Source: Cryptomeria japonica | Taxonomy: Eukaryota > Streptophyta > Pinopsida > Cupressales > Cupressaceae | Direction: 5' to 3' | Assembly: GCF_030272615.1 (NCBI RefSeq) | Contig: NC_081411.1 | Coordinates: 837,240,136 to 837,304,135 of the forward strand | Length of the DNA: 64,000 nucleotides | In this document: piece by piece, positions 51,676 through 64,000 of the stretch | Layout of the letters: every line of letters begins with the position of its first letter | Position numbering within the stretch: the stretch's first letter is position 1 | Notes under the pieces: model-generated | What the model was told of the DNA's origin: nothing | What the model saw: only the letters and a program-made list of their open reading frames with translations | Database searches by the model: none | Program-made: the position numbers and the translations under genes

Positions 51676-54600
51676 TGTAATGCCCCGCCAGGAAACCCCG
51701 AAGGGATTAAGCCATAACACAAGAATGGAGTGCAATAATTTTTTTTTAAAGTTACAACACATAAGATGCAACAAGATATCAAGATTCAGATTACAAAGCG
51801 GAAGACTTCATCAACTAACACCTCAAGAGTTTCCCAACGAGATTACTTAAATTTCACAATACACTTAACTCACATGATTAATCCAATAAGCTAATTATCT
51901 TAAGAACGAAATAATTCATACTCAGGATAATTCCTTTCAAAAGAGGGAAATGTAAATCACAAGCGAAGATTCATCATTTAAGATCCATTCATAAACTTCA
52001 TTCAATCTTTTCATTTAAAATTACAAACCATACATATAACATTCTAATACACTAGGATAACATCATAACGTAAGAGATCTTTCCAAGCATATTTAAATTC
52101 CTAACAACAACTGAGTAAGATTCGTTACTCTAAGTTACATTCATTCATATACCAACTTATTGCGTTAAAATGACGATTTCACACATGCATTACGATAAAT
52201 CGCATCTCAACCAATTATGCATTCGATCCACATGGCATTCAAGATAGAACTGAATATAAGCATTTAAAGTTAATTTCAATTATCCACTTAACCATTCTAA
52301 CATAAGCTAATCATACATGATAAAGCTGATTAAAGGAAACATAAAAGAATACATCACATAACACCATAGTGATCTCGGAGTTCACCCCTAAAGGGCTACA
52401 TCTCCGGGTCTGCGCAACTGCAAGACCCCCTCTGATAGATAATAAAGTTAAGAGTACAAGAGGTTACACTATACAATCCAGCCATCAAGGCGATACATAA
52501 GCAATATACAAACGACCACACCGGTCAATAATACATAACGATCCTTTAAAAGAACAGGATCCAGCTGAACATAATCAAGCTAAAACAAAGAGATCCAAGA
52601 GAGCATCCATAAAACTGAACCATCACCACCCAAGGTCTAACGTGAAACCGATACTCACAAGGGCAGCAACAAAGGACGACTCACAAAGGTACTCAAAACA
52701 GGACAAAACGACAACACACTAGCGAACGTAGGGACAAGTGTCATCACACAACCTGGTATGGATACCATGGCAAGTCTTCATAGGTCCCGGCCCATACACT
52801 GGTAAACCTGGCAACCTAATCCGAACTTCCGGCCCATCCAAGCCTCATGTGGACCCACACATCCTCTCGTGAAGACAAGGAAGGTGGTTTGCCATTTCAG
52901 GCCTTCTCACAGCATGTCGAGTCTATGCTAGCACTCGTCCCATGTGTGAGGCACATTATCTTATTTATAAATTATTTTCTACTCTACTTAGGTTATCACT
53001 TATTAGACTCACTTTCGACGGGTTACCCAGTAGCCACTTTGGGCGCGGCCCCCAATCGAAAGCCACTTTCCCATACGACACTAGACTAACTCAGACGAAC
53101 TCAAACCACAGAATACACATGGTAAGATGAACGGAGTTCAAGAAGGAGAACAATCATCTGGCCAAACACGACTCAAAGGTAATCACTTACTGACGGTACT
53201 CTAATCTAGAGACCTGACAACTAAGGTTAACCATGAATCATCATTCGACTCACTCAAGGAGGATATAACCAACTAATTCAACATCACAATCCATAGTCAA
53301 CTCAAAATTTGAGGACTGAAATAGGTACACCAAGTCAATCCATACGACAGGGTCCTATTTAAACAAAGCAAAACATGTCGATTCATAATTAAAAGCGAAT
53401 ACAGAAATTAAACTCGCATGGCAATAATCAGAAAGGACAATATTCCTCAAATTGATTTAATCATTAAACGACAATCAAGTTTTCTACAAGATCTAAACAA
53501 CTTACATTTATCTACCTTATCAAGGGATAAGTCGTTCTTGGTTTTCTAACTCGTTAAAATTCAAAGCATAAACAGACATATAAGCCATAATGAGTTTTTA
53601 ACCAATTCGTATTAATAAAAATTCAGACAACCATTAATCAACTGAATAAGACATTTAATCTCCAACAAAAAAATGTCATTAGCACACTGGTCTAAAACCG
53701 ACCTCTACAATATCGTATTTCAACGATCTTCCAATAATATATTATTCTCTATTATCTTTAAACAATAATACTTCAGTTAGCCAAGTGCTCTAAACAGCTA
53801 GAATGCAAGATCTAGATTTAATAATCCAAGATCGATCAGAATATAATCAATGATATAAAAATTGCAATATTACCGTTTTAGAGCTTAATCAGGAAAGGGG
53901 CATAAGTCATGAAATGAGATTGACTAATGATTAACTTACAATCTCCACTATAGAATTAATCAAAATCAAGATATCGCCTATCATTCTTATGCTACCTCAA
54001 TCAAGATTAAGAACTCTTTAAACTTAACATTACAAACAACCCTTCATTAAAATGATAATAGCATCACATGTTTTTTTTTAATACCAAACAAAATACCTTG
54101 AAATAACCCCCCTTTTTTTTAACCATGATTGAAACAACTAAAAACGCATTTTAAATAAAACTATGTTTTAAACAAAACAACAAAAAAAAATGCATGTTAA
54201 ATTATGTGGGAGGCATGCTGGGAAGGGCCATGCCCTAACCCTAGCATCGTCCCATACCATGCGGGCGGCGCCTCTCAACGCGGCCAGGCGGCGGCGCCCT
54301 GCGGTGCCCGCAGGCCCGCGGCGCCCTGCAGCCACTGCGGCCCTGCGGCCACCGCGGCCCTGCGGCCACCGCGGCCCTGCGGCCACCACAATGTGCCGTG
54401 GCCAAGGTCGAAGCACCAGCGTAAGGGAAAAAAAACCAAGGGCGAGCGGGGAACGAAGGGGGGGTGCGAGCGGGGGAGAGGGGAGGGAGCGGGTGGAGCT
54501 CCGCTCCCCGCCTCCCATCCCCAAAACACAGTCCGAACAATAAACAAAACGCACGCCCAGCTCCAAAACATAATACGATTAATTTTTTTTTAAATGGAAC

Positions 54601-55971
54601 ACACAGTCCAATTTAAAAGGATAAAAACGCACAGCTTGGTCTTTTAACAAATTTGCTATATAAAAAAAAGCACAGTTCGATTTCAATAAACACAAACGCC
54701 CATCCCAAAGATTTAGAATGAAATTTTGATTTACTATACATTCGGTTTAAACAAACTGATATTGAAATCACGTTTTCATATTGGGTTTTCTCATTCTCAA
54801 CAAACAGTCAAGGATTTCAAACGCCCAACAGCCATGAAGAAAAATACACATTTCCATTTAAAATCTCCAGCCAAACAAATTGATTTTCAAACACAAATTC
54901 ATTTCTTTCCATCAAAACAATAATTTCTTTTGGCAACAAGAAGACAATTCAGAATTCCTACCTTCATTCGCAATCCAGGTATGGCTGAGGGAGAGCCCAA
55001 TCCTGCCAGAATCCACCAACTCCTCTTCTCCAAAACCCCCAAAAATCTTTCCAGCCAAAATCTCCTCCAAAAATGTCCATTTTTCCAAATTTTTCCCAAA
55101 TTTGGGTTATATGGGAGAGTTGACCCAAAAATCCCATTTTGGAATAAAAAACTTTATTTACAAATAATTCTCCAAATTTAATACTTTTTCAACTATAACA
55201 ACAATTTAACTTGCTCTTTAATTCAAAAATCGATTTCTTCAATCAATTAAATTTAACCTTTCAAATATCAGAATCCAACAGAATGCAATTACGTCTATTG
55301 CGATAAAATACTAAACTTTCTTTTCAACAGCATATATATAAATGCATTAAATATTCGAAAACGGTTATTTAATCAAACTTACTCCAAATTTAAAACAGGG
55401 AATTCATTAACAACGAAAATCGCATAACGAATACCTGATTAATTTAATCCATTAATCTTCAATGCACAAACGCATATATTTAATAAAGAAAATTACTAAG
55501 GACTAATTCATCAATTAACCAAACACACCAGGCACGCAAACCGAGAAGGTCAACCAAACAGATGACTCGCAAACCGAAGCAAGAAGGGATTACCGACGAC
55601 GACTGGCAATGCTCACTTGAGCACGACTAAGGCCGACTAAGGTCTTACGACCACCTAATCCAACTCTAAGGATTAAAAGGTATGCTCAAACCTGCAAAAC
55701 CAGGTGACGACGAACCTCGCACTCATGTGACTTCGTACCTGAAATCTCCTGCAACCAACGATCATACACGCATACATATATAATAACTTAATGAAATCAT
55801 TAGTCCGATACTAACATCATGAAATAGGAACACTGAAAATCTGCATACAACTAGTGTGAAAACCACATCAATAGCTATGCGTAAAATCAACATCTGACTA
55901 TAACATAATATTACGATTAACAAATCAAGATTAAACCAAGGTTAGAAGTAGATTAGGGTAGGGGTACTACA
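51676..55971. mobile_element. Element F: 4.3-kb non-coding TG...CA insertion (probable giant solo LTR)
   Basis: 4,296 bp from TGTAATGCCCCGCC to GGGGTACTACA with a perfect 5-bp TSD and an empty site in D2. I see no internal pair of LTRs, PBS, PPT or coding domain, so a solo LTR of a long-LTR gypsy family is the simplest reading; a LARD-like non-autonomous unit is the alternative. Its start resembles the sequence at 61115 (TGTAAT-CCC, an oligo-T/A run, ACAACACATAA). The orientation cannot be fixed. It includes a GC-rich island at 54255-54520. Confidence 0.82.
54255..54520. repeat. GC-rich island with 17-bp tandem repeat inside element F
   Basis: A sharply GC-rich block in an otherwise AT-rich element. 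54337-54387 is three exact copies of GCGGCCCTGCGGCCACC; the sequence before it is looser CGGC/GCCC repeats, and after it a G-rich purine run (54460-54500). Overlapping open frames on both strands result from this composition and are not taken as genes. Confidence 0.85.
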
Positions 55972-55976
55972 CTGCA
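55972..55976. repeat. Target-site duplication CTGCA, right copy (element F)
   Basis: Identical to 51671-51675; D's 3' non-coding sequence resumes and is collinear with D2 from 37550. Confidence 0.92.
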
Positions 55977-57969
55977 TGCATCCTGCATCCCGCTCTTTTT
56001 TATATAGTCATGTCTAAAATTGGGGCAATGCCTTTAACCTATTGATGGAAGTGGATTCTACATTGTATTGTGATTCATTAAAGTTCTTCATTTAAAACTA
56101 TCTCACCAAATCCAAAACCATTCAAAACAAATTAAAAATCCAAAAACATCCAAAACACTTCAAAAAACCAAAAACATTCAAAACACTTCAAAAACCAAAA
56201 AATTCAAAAGCAATACAAAATCCAAAAAACAACGAAAAACCATCAAAAATCAAACAAAAACATAGCAACACATTGTACATACTCATCCGCGTAGATACCA
56301 AACAAACATTGTGATATACTCCACGAAATGACCACTTATCAATCGACCACACAATCAACATCAACACTCAAAACTGTCTTCAACAAGGATGCATCCTTCC
56401 TTACCAAAACAAAGACAAGATGACATTTTCTTTGACAAGAAAATTCTGTTCACGCTATCAAATACTTGGTTGATTTATGGTCTAGTAATTTATATCAGGT
56501 TCCTACGAAATTGTTTGTGTATCTTCAACACATTATTCTGATGAAGTTCTGGGGCACCTGGACCATATGAACATGAACCATTACCAAGGATCCATATTCT
56601 TTATTCTTTATGTATATACTATTTGTTTGCAGGTACAATGCTCTTTCTTTGGTTCCTCCTACCTCATCCAAACTGGATAAAGGTTTTATCTCTTATTATG
56701 GTATGCACTTGTCTCAAGATATGATCAGCCTAAGATCAAGGAGGGTGATCCAAGTCATGCATGAAAGGAGATAATCCTTGTCTGTTCCACAAGCAATACT
56801 CAGATCAACTTGATCCATTATATCAAGTTGCTTGTACTAACTTGCTATATCAAATCCATGTAAGAAATACTCTAGTCATCTTGAATCTTTATGTCAAGTT
56901 GCTTGTATTTTCTTACAACATTTTAAAGCTCAATGATGAAAAATAAAGCACTATGGATCGTCATCTCATCTCATCTGTATATATTGCATTTCATTGCATT
57001 CCACCCATCCATACATTCATAATAGCTGCATATCATGCATACATAGTCATAATAATGCATACTCTATTTTACTCATCTTCTTCCATAGGACTAAGTCCTA
57101 GTCCTCCATATCTTCTATCTAACATCAAATCCCCCCTCACCCTCCCTATCTTGATCATTAACATCATCCTAATCCCTTCATCACTTTGCATCCTCACTCA
57201 TCCACAAAATTAAGCCAGTTACTCTGTCTACACAGATACATCGACTCCCACACACCTAGACTATCAACAGATACTCTGATCAAGTATCTTCGGGTCTCAA
57301 TAGGTAATCGATCATGGTAATCCAGACTACATCAAGCATTTATCATAATGACCTAGTCTCAACAGGGTTGCCATGATTCCCCATAACCATCCATCACATG
57401 CACACACTATCAATTGATCAACCAATCAAACACAATCCAATGGACAATTACATCAATTGTCTACGTCTCAACTTGTATTTTGCTTCATATACCTTGACTT
57501 CATTGGGCAATTACATCAATTGTCCAAGTCACATCAGGTCACTTTGATTCACTTACTCAGACTTTATCATGTCCAAGCAACCAACTAACATCAACTGTCA
57601 TGTTTTGACTTGACCGGGGCAATTAAATTGATTGCACCAGATTGTCCAACCAATCAATTGTATAGCATCAATCCAAACCCCACACTACATCTGCTATGTA
57701 TCTCTTGCATGACCTCAGGGTACTCGTTGGCTTGTTGTTTCTTCATATTCACTCCATTTTCTCCCATTCTTTCATCATTAGTTCTAATTTCTTCTATTCT
57801 ACCTCCCCTCCACTTTTCATTCTTTTTCAAGAGATCGCCCGATTTTTCAAAAAAAAAAATCGGCCCATCTCTCGAGGGGGCATACCACCCATTAAATTTA
57901 CATTTTATGGGGCATTTTTTCACACCTATTTTTCTTTCTTTGAAATGACGCGATAAACTGTACCGTCTC
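55977..57969 (+). other. 3' non-coding region of D after insertion F
   Basis: Collinear with D2 37555-39545. A-rich CCAAAAACA-like repeat at 56095-56260. No gene supported; conserved open frames at 57610-57971 mirror those of D2 because the DNA is duplicated. Confidence 0.65.
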
Positions 57970-57982
57970 AAAGAGGGGCAAA
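57970..57982 (+). promoter_or_regulatory. Polypurine tract of D
   Basis: AAAGAGGGGCAAA immediately before the 3' LTR, identical to the tract at 39546-39558. Confidence 0.82.
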
Positions 57983-59796
57983 TGTAGTCACATAAATATG
58001 TCCACTTAATTAAATGAATATTTAGTATTTATTTGATTATTTAACCATCAATTAATAATTAATTAAATTAATATATTTAATTAATTCATCTTAACCCTCT
58101 TCTCTTATTAATTAAATAAATTATTCAATTTATTTGATTTAATTCACTTAACCAAATTCAGACTTTTAATTAAATAAATAAATCATATTTGTTTAATTAA
58201 ATCTTCTCTCACATTTAAATAAATTAATATTTATTTAAAATCCCCCAAAATCCCACCTCACATTTAAATAAATTAACATTTATTTAAATCACCTTTATCC
58301 TCCACCCACTTGCATTTTCCTACAAATGCAAGTTGCACAACTATTTTAAATAAATCATTTATTTAAATCACCTTTATCCTCCACCCACTTGCATTTTCCT
58401 ACAAATGCAAGTTGCACAACTATTTTAAATAAATTATTTATTTAAAATCCTATTAATCCTCACCCACTTGAAACCTTTAATGGTTTCCCTTAAAGTCTTC
58501 AAACTTAATGGCTTCCTTCTAGAGTCTTCTCAAACCTTTAATGGTTTCCCTTAAAGTCTTCAAAACTTAATGGCTTTAAAGTCTTCAAACTTGATGGCTT
58601 CCTTCTATAGTCTTCTTAAGCCTTTAATGGTTTCCCTTAAAGTCTTCAAACTTAATGGCTTCCCTTAAAGTCTTCTTAAGACTTTAATTGCTTCCCTTAA
58701 AGTCTTCAAGCCTTTAATGGTTTCCCTCAAAGTCTTCAAGCATTTTAATGCTTTATCTTCCTTTTTCTCATTTGAATCAATTAATATTTATTTGAATATT
58801 TATCCAAATGCAAATTACACCATTTAATTGAAATAAATGATTTTATTTTAATTGAAAATACCAAAATTCCTCCCACTTGCATTTTCCTACAAAATCCACT
58901 TGCATGCCTAAACCCCTTCTAGATTCTTTTAAACCTTTCCTAATTAACCTAATCCATCCCCTAAATATTGTCACATTCCTAAGCAAATTGGAGTCACTTC
59001 TGAAAGACTCCAAAGTCTTTGAAAAGCAATTAATGATTTATGTGTTCAACAAATTAACCTCTAAAGTCTTCCAAACCACTTATGGCTCTTACATGACCAT
59101 TAATGGTTAATTCCACTTGCACCCATGGTTAAGGACTTTGACCCCTAACTTAACCCTCATGTAACCCATGTGTCTCTTCAAAGCATTTATTTCTTTGACT
59201 AGGGTAACCATCATGTCCCCTCAAGCATTTAGTGCTCCTTATCTCTCCTCTCAAGCCTCCTCATGGTGACACTTGTCAACATGGGATTGGGTTGAAAGTC
59301 TCACATGGATTGAATATCTTTCAATCCTAACCCTTGTTAAGATTACTCAATCTTAACCCTTCATTTCCCCATTTCTTCTATAAATAGAACCCTTCTCCTC
59401 AAGCAAATGAGAAGCATTAGAGTATTGTTGTTATACTGGTATTAGCATAGAGCTTTTTCATAGCATCACTATCTACACTTGCATAGTATTTGCTTATTAT
59501 ATTCAACCATCTTGAATCTCCATATGGCATCCATGGCTAGTGCTAAAAGCTGAGAGCTACACTCATTTGGGACTTGGAGAGGGGAGAAACAAGGGAGAAG
59601 CATCGAAAGGCATCATGGAAGAATCTTAGGGAGGCTCTTCTCCTTTCTTTTATTTTGTTAAACTTCTTTCATGATTTTTGAAATGTCTTTTGATATGTTT
59701 GGAATGGTTTTTAGTTCTTTGTTTTGTTTTTATGGTTGAAACTAACTTATTAACATTGAACTTTGTTGTTGCCTTGTCCCCATTTCCATGACATCA
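57983..59796 (+). repeat. 3' LTR of D
   Basis: 1,814 bp, TGTAGTCACATAAAT to CCATGACATCA. It carries the same 79-bp duplication (58286-58443), minisatellite (58471-58757) and TATA box (59378-59387) as 39559-41373. Confidence 0.94.
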
Positions 59797-61114
59797 AATA
59801 TTTTTGTTGATGACATCATTTTTCGAGGAGAAGATGGATTGTGTAAAGACTTTTCTAACAAGATGCAGGAAGAATTTGAAATGTCTATGATTGGGGAGAT
59901 AAAATTCTTTTTAGGATTGCAGATTTCATAGACTGATAAAAGGTATATTCTTATGTCAATCAAAGCATTTAAAGAAATTACTAAATAAATTTGGTATGGA
60001 AAACTCTAAACTGGTAAATACTCCTATGCTTACAACTGATAAACTATCATTGAAGGATGATTCAACTCCTGTTAATCCAACAAGATACAAATCTATGATT
60101 GGAGGTTTATTATATTTGACACAAACAAGACCCGATATAATGAATGTAGTATGTATTGTTTCAAGATTTTAGAGTAATCCTAGAGAAAATCATGAATCAA
60201 CAGTAAAAAGGTTTTTTCGATATTTACAAGGCACAACAAATCTTGGTTTATGGTATCCTAAAGATGGAAATTTTGAGTTATGTGCATACACTGATGCTAA
60301 TTGGGAAGGAGATGTAGATGAAAGAAAGAGAACCACTGGCAGAGCATTCTTTCTTAGTAGCAGATTGATTTCATGGTTGAGAAAGAAACAGAGTTGTACA
60401 TCATTATCAACAACACAATCAGAATATGTTGTAGCAGCAACCAATTGTACTCAGGTATTATGGATTAAGCAAATGTTGAAGGACATAAAGGTAAAATGCA
60501 AAAAACCTATACTCATCTATTGTGATAATTCAGTAGCAATTGATATATCTAAGAATCTAGTATTTCACTCTTAAACTAAACATGTTTCTATCAAATAGAA
60601 TTTTCTGAAAGAGAATGTTGAAGCAAAAGAAGTGAGATTGGTTTATGTGAATAGTAAAGTGCAGATTGCAGACATCTTTACTAATCCTTTGCTTAAGGAA
60701 ACTTTTGAATATCTTAGAGAACAACTTGGGGTCATACCCTCACCGGTAGAGACTTAGATAGTTGATACTTGGCATCAAACCGATAGAATTTATAGAGAAA
60801 CCTTTTTTCTAGCTTTGATGGAGGAGAGCTACTTCTTAGGGGGAGTAGCTGGATAAGTTGGTATTTGTAATTGGTTCTATGAACTGGTTTTATCTAGTAT
60901 TTTTATTTCTTTTTCATTTGATGTCAAAGGGGGAGAGATATCTATGGAAAAACACATCATCTTTTGGGGAGAGATTATTCATTGGGGGAGAGATTGGTAC
61001 TCTCTGCATTTGTATTTTAATCTCTGGTATTGATCTATTCTGGAGATTGTTGGTTTTTGGTTTATTGGCATTTCTATTTTGGCACTTAGATGGTTTTTCC
61101 ATCTTGTGTTGCCA
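59797..61114 (+). pseudogene. Copia-H: RT end, RNase H and 3' UTR of a Copia-B-family element
   Basis: Starts mid-RT at the catalytic FVDDIIFRGED block, then FEMSMIGEIKFFLGLQIS, KSMIGGLLYLTQTRPDIMN, CAYTDANWEGDVDERKRTT (catalytic Asp present), STTQSEYVVAATNCTQVLW, LIYCDNSVAIDISKN and ADIFTNPLLKETFEYL. Closest to Copia-B but with its own substitutions; stops include TAG near 59929 and 60170 and TAA near 59986. The 3' UTR follows with CAAAGGGGGAGAGA at 60927. It is cut at 61114 before its PPT and LTR. It may be the far end of Copia-I (34868), with the middle lost. Confidence 0.85.
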
Positions 61115-64000
61115 TGTAATACCCACCAAAATACCCTAGAGAAATATAGCTAAATACACACTAATTTTTTTTTTAAAACAATACAACACATAACATCACT
61201 TAAGCAATGTAGCGAGCACACAACAACATTTAAGTGTTATGAACATAGAATAATTCACTCAAGATACTCAAACAATTATGCAAGCAAAATACAATAAATC
61301 ATTACTACTAACTCCCTAGGATATCTTAACGCCATTACTTATTCTACCTACATAATAAATAAACATTTACTTTCTTCTAGGTCAATACCTCATAATCTTA
61401 ATCATTATACACACATAGGTACAACATAGCAATACCTAACACTCATGGTATGCAACCTACTTAATCTTTCATTTGATATGAGATTCTATCTTTCTATGCA
61501 TAGCTACTTTCATTTTTTTCTTCTCTTAGGTTCATTTTATACACCAAGTCCAGATGTTCCTTATTACCATTAACCAACCTTCGACTATGAACATCATCAT
61601 TCGCATACCAAGATTAACTCTTACATTGCATTAACACAATTTCCATTTACGATTAACTTCCACATAATCATTTATGAATCTATTCTCATAGAAATCTTAT
61701 TACTTCAACATGATTCCTAAAGTACATGAGGCAATAATCACAAAGTCTCCTTAAACATTTAATCCATTGCCCATTTAATCCTCATAAAATCTCTTACACT
61801 ATATCCATTAACCAATAATCATCTTATTGCAAATCAAGAACTTCACAAATTCATCTCAACACAACTAAGATACAATATCCTAATTACATAACCACTAATA
61901 GCATCCACCAAATGGAGATATAATCTTAAGCCATAACACATGATACATCCTAAACCTTTCCTAAAAGACAAGCATTCATTTTATTGTCTACTCATATACC
62001 TACTAGTAATTTCTATTAATAAGGTTAGTAATTCATTCACTAAGAACATCCATACCATATTTTCATAAGGAACCTTTCAACTACATCCCAAACATTATAA
62101 GATTTCAATTCAATCATTAGATCACTGTCTACGAAATATGATACTATAAGTTCAAATTCTTTAATCATCAAACATAAACATGTCCTAAGATATGTTCCAA
62201 TATTACTCATACTCATACATCCTATTGAGGCATAACATTTCTTCTTTTCAAAGAATTAGTTAAAGGCATCATTTCAAGACTAATACCATTATCATAACAT
62301 TTACACCATTTCCTTTTAACATGGCTCATCAAGAATACAAATTGCATCTTTTAGTTCCAAACCATAATACTTATCCACATCTCACGCATCCATTTTATTT
62401 AATATAAATGTGTTACAATACAACTCAAGGTTCATCATTACAATCATCTACCATAACCATAGTTATCACTACAAGTAGAACAAAATAGTCATTTCTCATA
62501 AACATGATTTCTTTTACAACCATTACATAAGAATTTCATTACATAAATCACATCATCATTTACATTCTTGCTGCAATTATTATCCATGAACAATCTGAAG
62601 AAGCATCCTCATCCACGCAAGAAGAATCCAAAGATAGGAACATCCCAATGGTTTAAAAGCACCAACCACCCAACCATGTGGAACCAAAGGAACCACCCCC
62701 CATCCTAGGAGATGACACAAGGTCCCAATACACACTCTACATCTAGGCTAGCACTTAAAACCAAAGAGACTAAACAATACAAGGACACCCAAGGAAGAAA
62801 CAATCACAAGACTAAACTCCCAAAGGCATAAAACTCATCAGGACATAAATGCATCCAATAAGCATAATCATATAACATAAAGGGGGAGCACATGTAGGAG
62901 TGGAGTATCATCACATGTCATCCTCATAACATAATAACATAATAACACAAGGCAATAGCCTAATGGACATGTGGAGCCATATCAACCTAAGAGAGAGCAA
63001 GGGAGATTAGCTTACCATCTTCACAACATTCTCATGCTTATCCTAAAACATCCTCCCTAGGACTAAGTCACAAGGATCCAAAAGTATTCATTATCTTGTT
63101 TAAATGAGTTATAATTTCCCATCCCAATTAATTCATTTTCAATGTTATCACTTGTTTACAAATCATGAAAAACTCCAATGTGCCCTAGTGGTCTAAACTT
63201 CATGCATCCTTACAAGGAACCTCATGCAAGCCTATCTCTCATGACACCGGTCATCACAAGGAAGCCCACTCCTCCTAACATGGCCCAACAGTAAATCACA
63301 AGAGGCTCTTCCAACATAAATACATGAAAATTATACTCAATGCAGCCAAAAACTTCCATGCATACTCTTACAACATATACAAGGATACAACAACATCAAT
63401 ATAGCAAAATGAGCTTCTTGGCTAGAAATACACAAGGGCATATCAAGCCATCAAATGTTGCCATCAAATAAAAGATACCATCATAGCAAGGCCTATTCAC
63501 TTGCTCATCCAAAACAACATAGTAATCATCTCAATCATCCATGACCTATCCACATGGAAGAGAGTCTAAAATATCCAAGATGGTGTAGAGAAGTAAACAT
63601 ACATTAAACCATCAAAATACATCAAAACTGATAAAAGCCAAATCTGGGAAATATTAACAGACCTCAAAAATAGCCTTTGGTACAAAATCCATTAGCGAAA
63701 ATACCTCAGAAAGGACCAAAAACTCACAGAATACAACACATAGGTAGGTTAGCGCTTTTGTCCAGTAGGATGACGCTTATGTTGAAAAGGACATCACTTT
63801 TGCCGAAAAGGACAGTGCTTCTACCAAAAGGACAATGCTTCTGACGAAAAGGACAACAGTTCTGTTGAAAAGGACAACGCTTCTGCCAAAAGGACAACGC
63901 TTTTGCCAAAAAGGATAGCACAAATAGATGAAAGGACAATGCATATGCAATAAAGGACATCGCATATGTAGAATCAATGCTTTTGCATAAAAGAGACAGA
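61115..64000. mobile_element. Element G: start of an F-related long terminal repeat, continues past the window
   Basis: TGTAATACCCACC at 61115 interrupts Copia-H. The first ~90 bp share layout with element F: TGTAAT-CCC, an oligo-T/A run, then ACAACACATAA. The rest is AT-rich and non-coding with no open frame of interest; the repeat array at 63750 closes the window. No second end or TSD is visible, so LTR identity rests on the F resemblance. Confidence 0.65.
63750..64000. repeat. 20-21 bp minisatellite
   Basis: About twelve degenerate units of the form GGACAACGCTTCTGCCAAAA, best conserved at 63780-63920 and looser toward the window edge, where CGCATATG variants appear. The small antisense open frames here (63724-63977) are repeat translations, not genes. 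Confidence 0.88.

Larger units (their letters stand above)
39559..59796 (+). mobile_element. D: full-length Ty3/gypsy Tat-type retrotransposon (contains insertion F)
   Basis: LTRs 39559-41373 and 57983-59796, PBS at 41376, one Gag-Pol frame 44078-51367, about 2.3 kb of 3' non-coding sequence and PPT. Without F it is about 15.9 kb. Two consecutive RNase H modules, a long leader and long 3' region indicate the Tat group (Ogre-like size). It has 18 in-frame stops, no frameshift. No TSD can be scored because its 5' LTR is shared with D2; the right flank is Copia-H. Confidence 0.93.

Noticed and set aside
54168-54593. Five overlapping open frames of 98-132 codons on both strands of element F
   Set aside because: They overlie a GC-rich repeat block poor in stop codons; translations are Ala/Arg/Pro/Gly repeats with no domain.
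1-64000. Host genes, tRNA, rRNA or a new defence or biosynthetic system
   Set aside because: Every recognisable protein motif belongs to retrotransposon Gag or Pol, and the remaining intervals are LTR, leader or unassigned AT-rich DNA.

Overview
This is nuclear plant DNA made almost wholly of LTR retrotransposons; I find no host gene. A plant origin is indicated by Ty1/copia elements primed by initiator-Met tRNA, a chromodomain-bearing Ty3/gypsy chromovirus, and a Ty3/gypsy element with two RNase H modules (Tat type). Dense nesting of old, stop-riddled copies suits a large-genome plant such as a conifer, but the species cannot be read from the sequence.

Layout. (1) 1-4739, minus strand: copia element 'Copia-1', LTR on its right, remainder beyond the window. 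(2) 4740-9031: 5'-truncated copia interior 'Copia-A', whose RNase H region is tandemly duplicated. (3) 9032-32457: copia element 'Copia-B' (about 6.6 kb once its two insertions are discounted); its 5' LTR also sits where Copia-A's 3' LTR should be. Two elements are nested in it, each with a perfect 5-bp target-site duplication (TSD): a chromovirus at 12656-21938 (TSD ATCAG) and a gag-protease-only element 'C' at 22746-30296 (TSD CTAAT). (4) 32458-34867: LTR-like scraps and unrecognised AT-rich DNA. (5) 34868-35881: LTR, PBS and leader of another copia element. (6) 35882-59796: a Tat-type gypsy chain, partial copy 'D2', shared LTR, complete 'D', then 3' LTR. Element 'F' (51676-55971, TSD CTGCA), a non-coding TG...CA unit, is inserted in D's 3' non-coding region. 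(7) 59797-61114: 3' end of a Copia-B-family element, cut by (8) 61115-64000, the start of an F-related long terminal repeat that ends the window in a 20-21 bp minisatellite.

How the parts relate. D, the chromovirus and the copias once encoded Gag, protease, RT, RNase H and integrase, but all are interrupted now. C has Gag and a protease-like region only. It shares an unusual primer-binding site and Gag architecture with D, so it was probably mobilised in trans by a D-like autonomous element. D's 2,430-codon reading frame carries 18 in-frame stops and no frameshift. In the chromovirus 14 of 15 stops are TAG. Both patterns point to decay mainly by C-to-T change at methylated sites rather than by indels. 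No RNA gene, CRISPR array or host promoter was seen.
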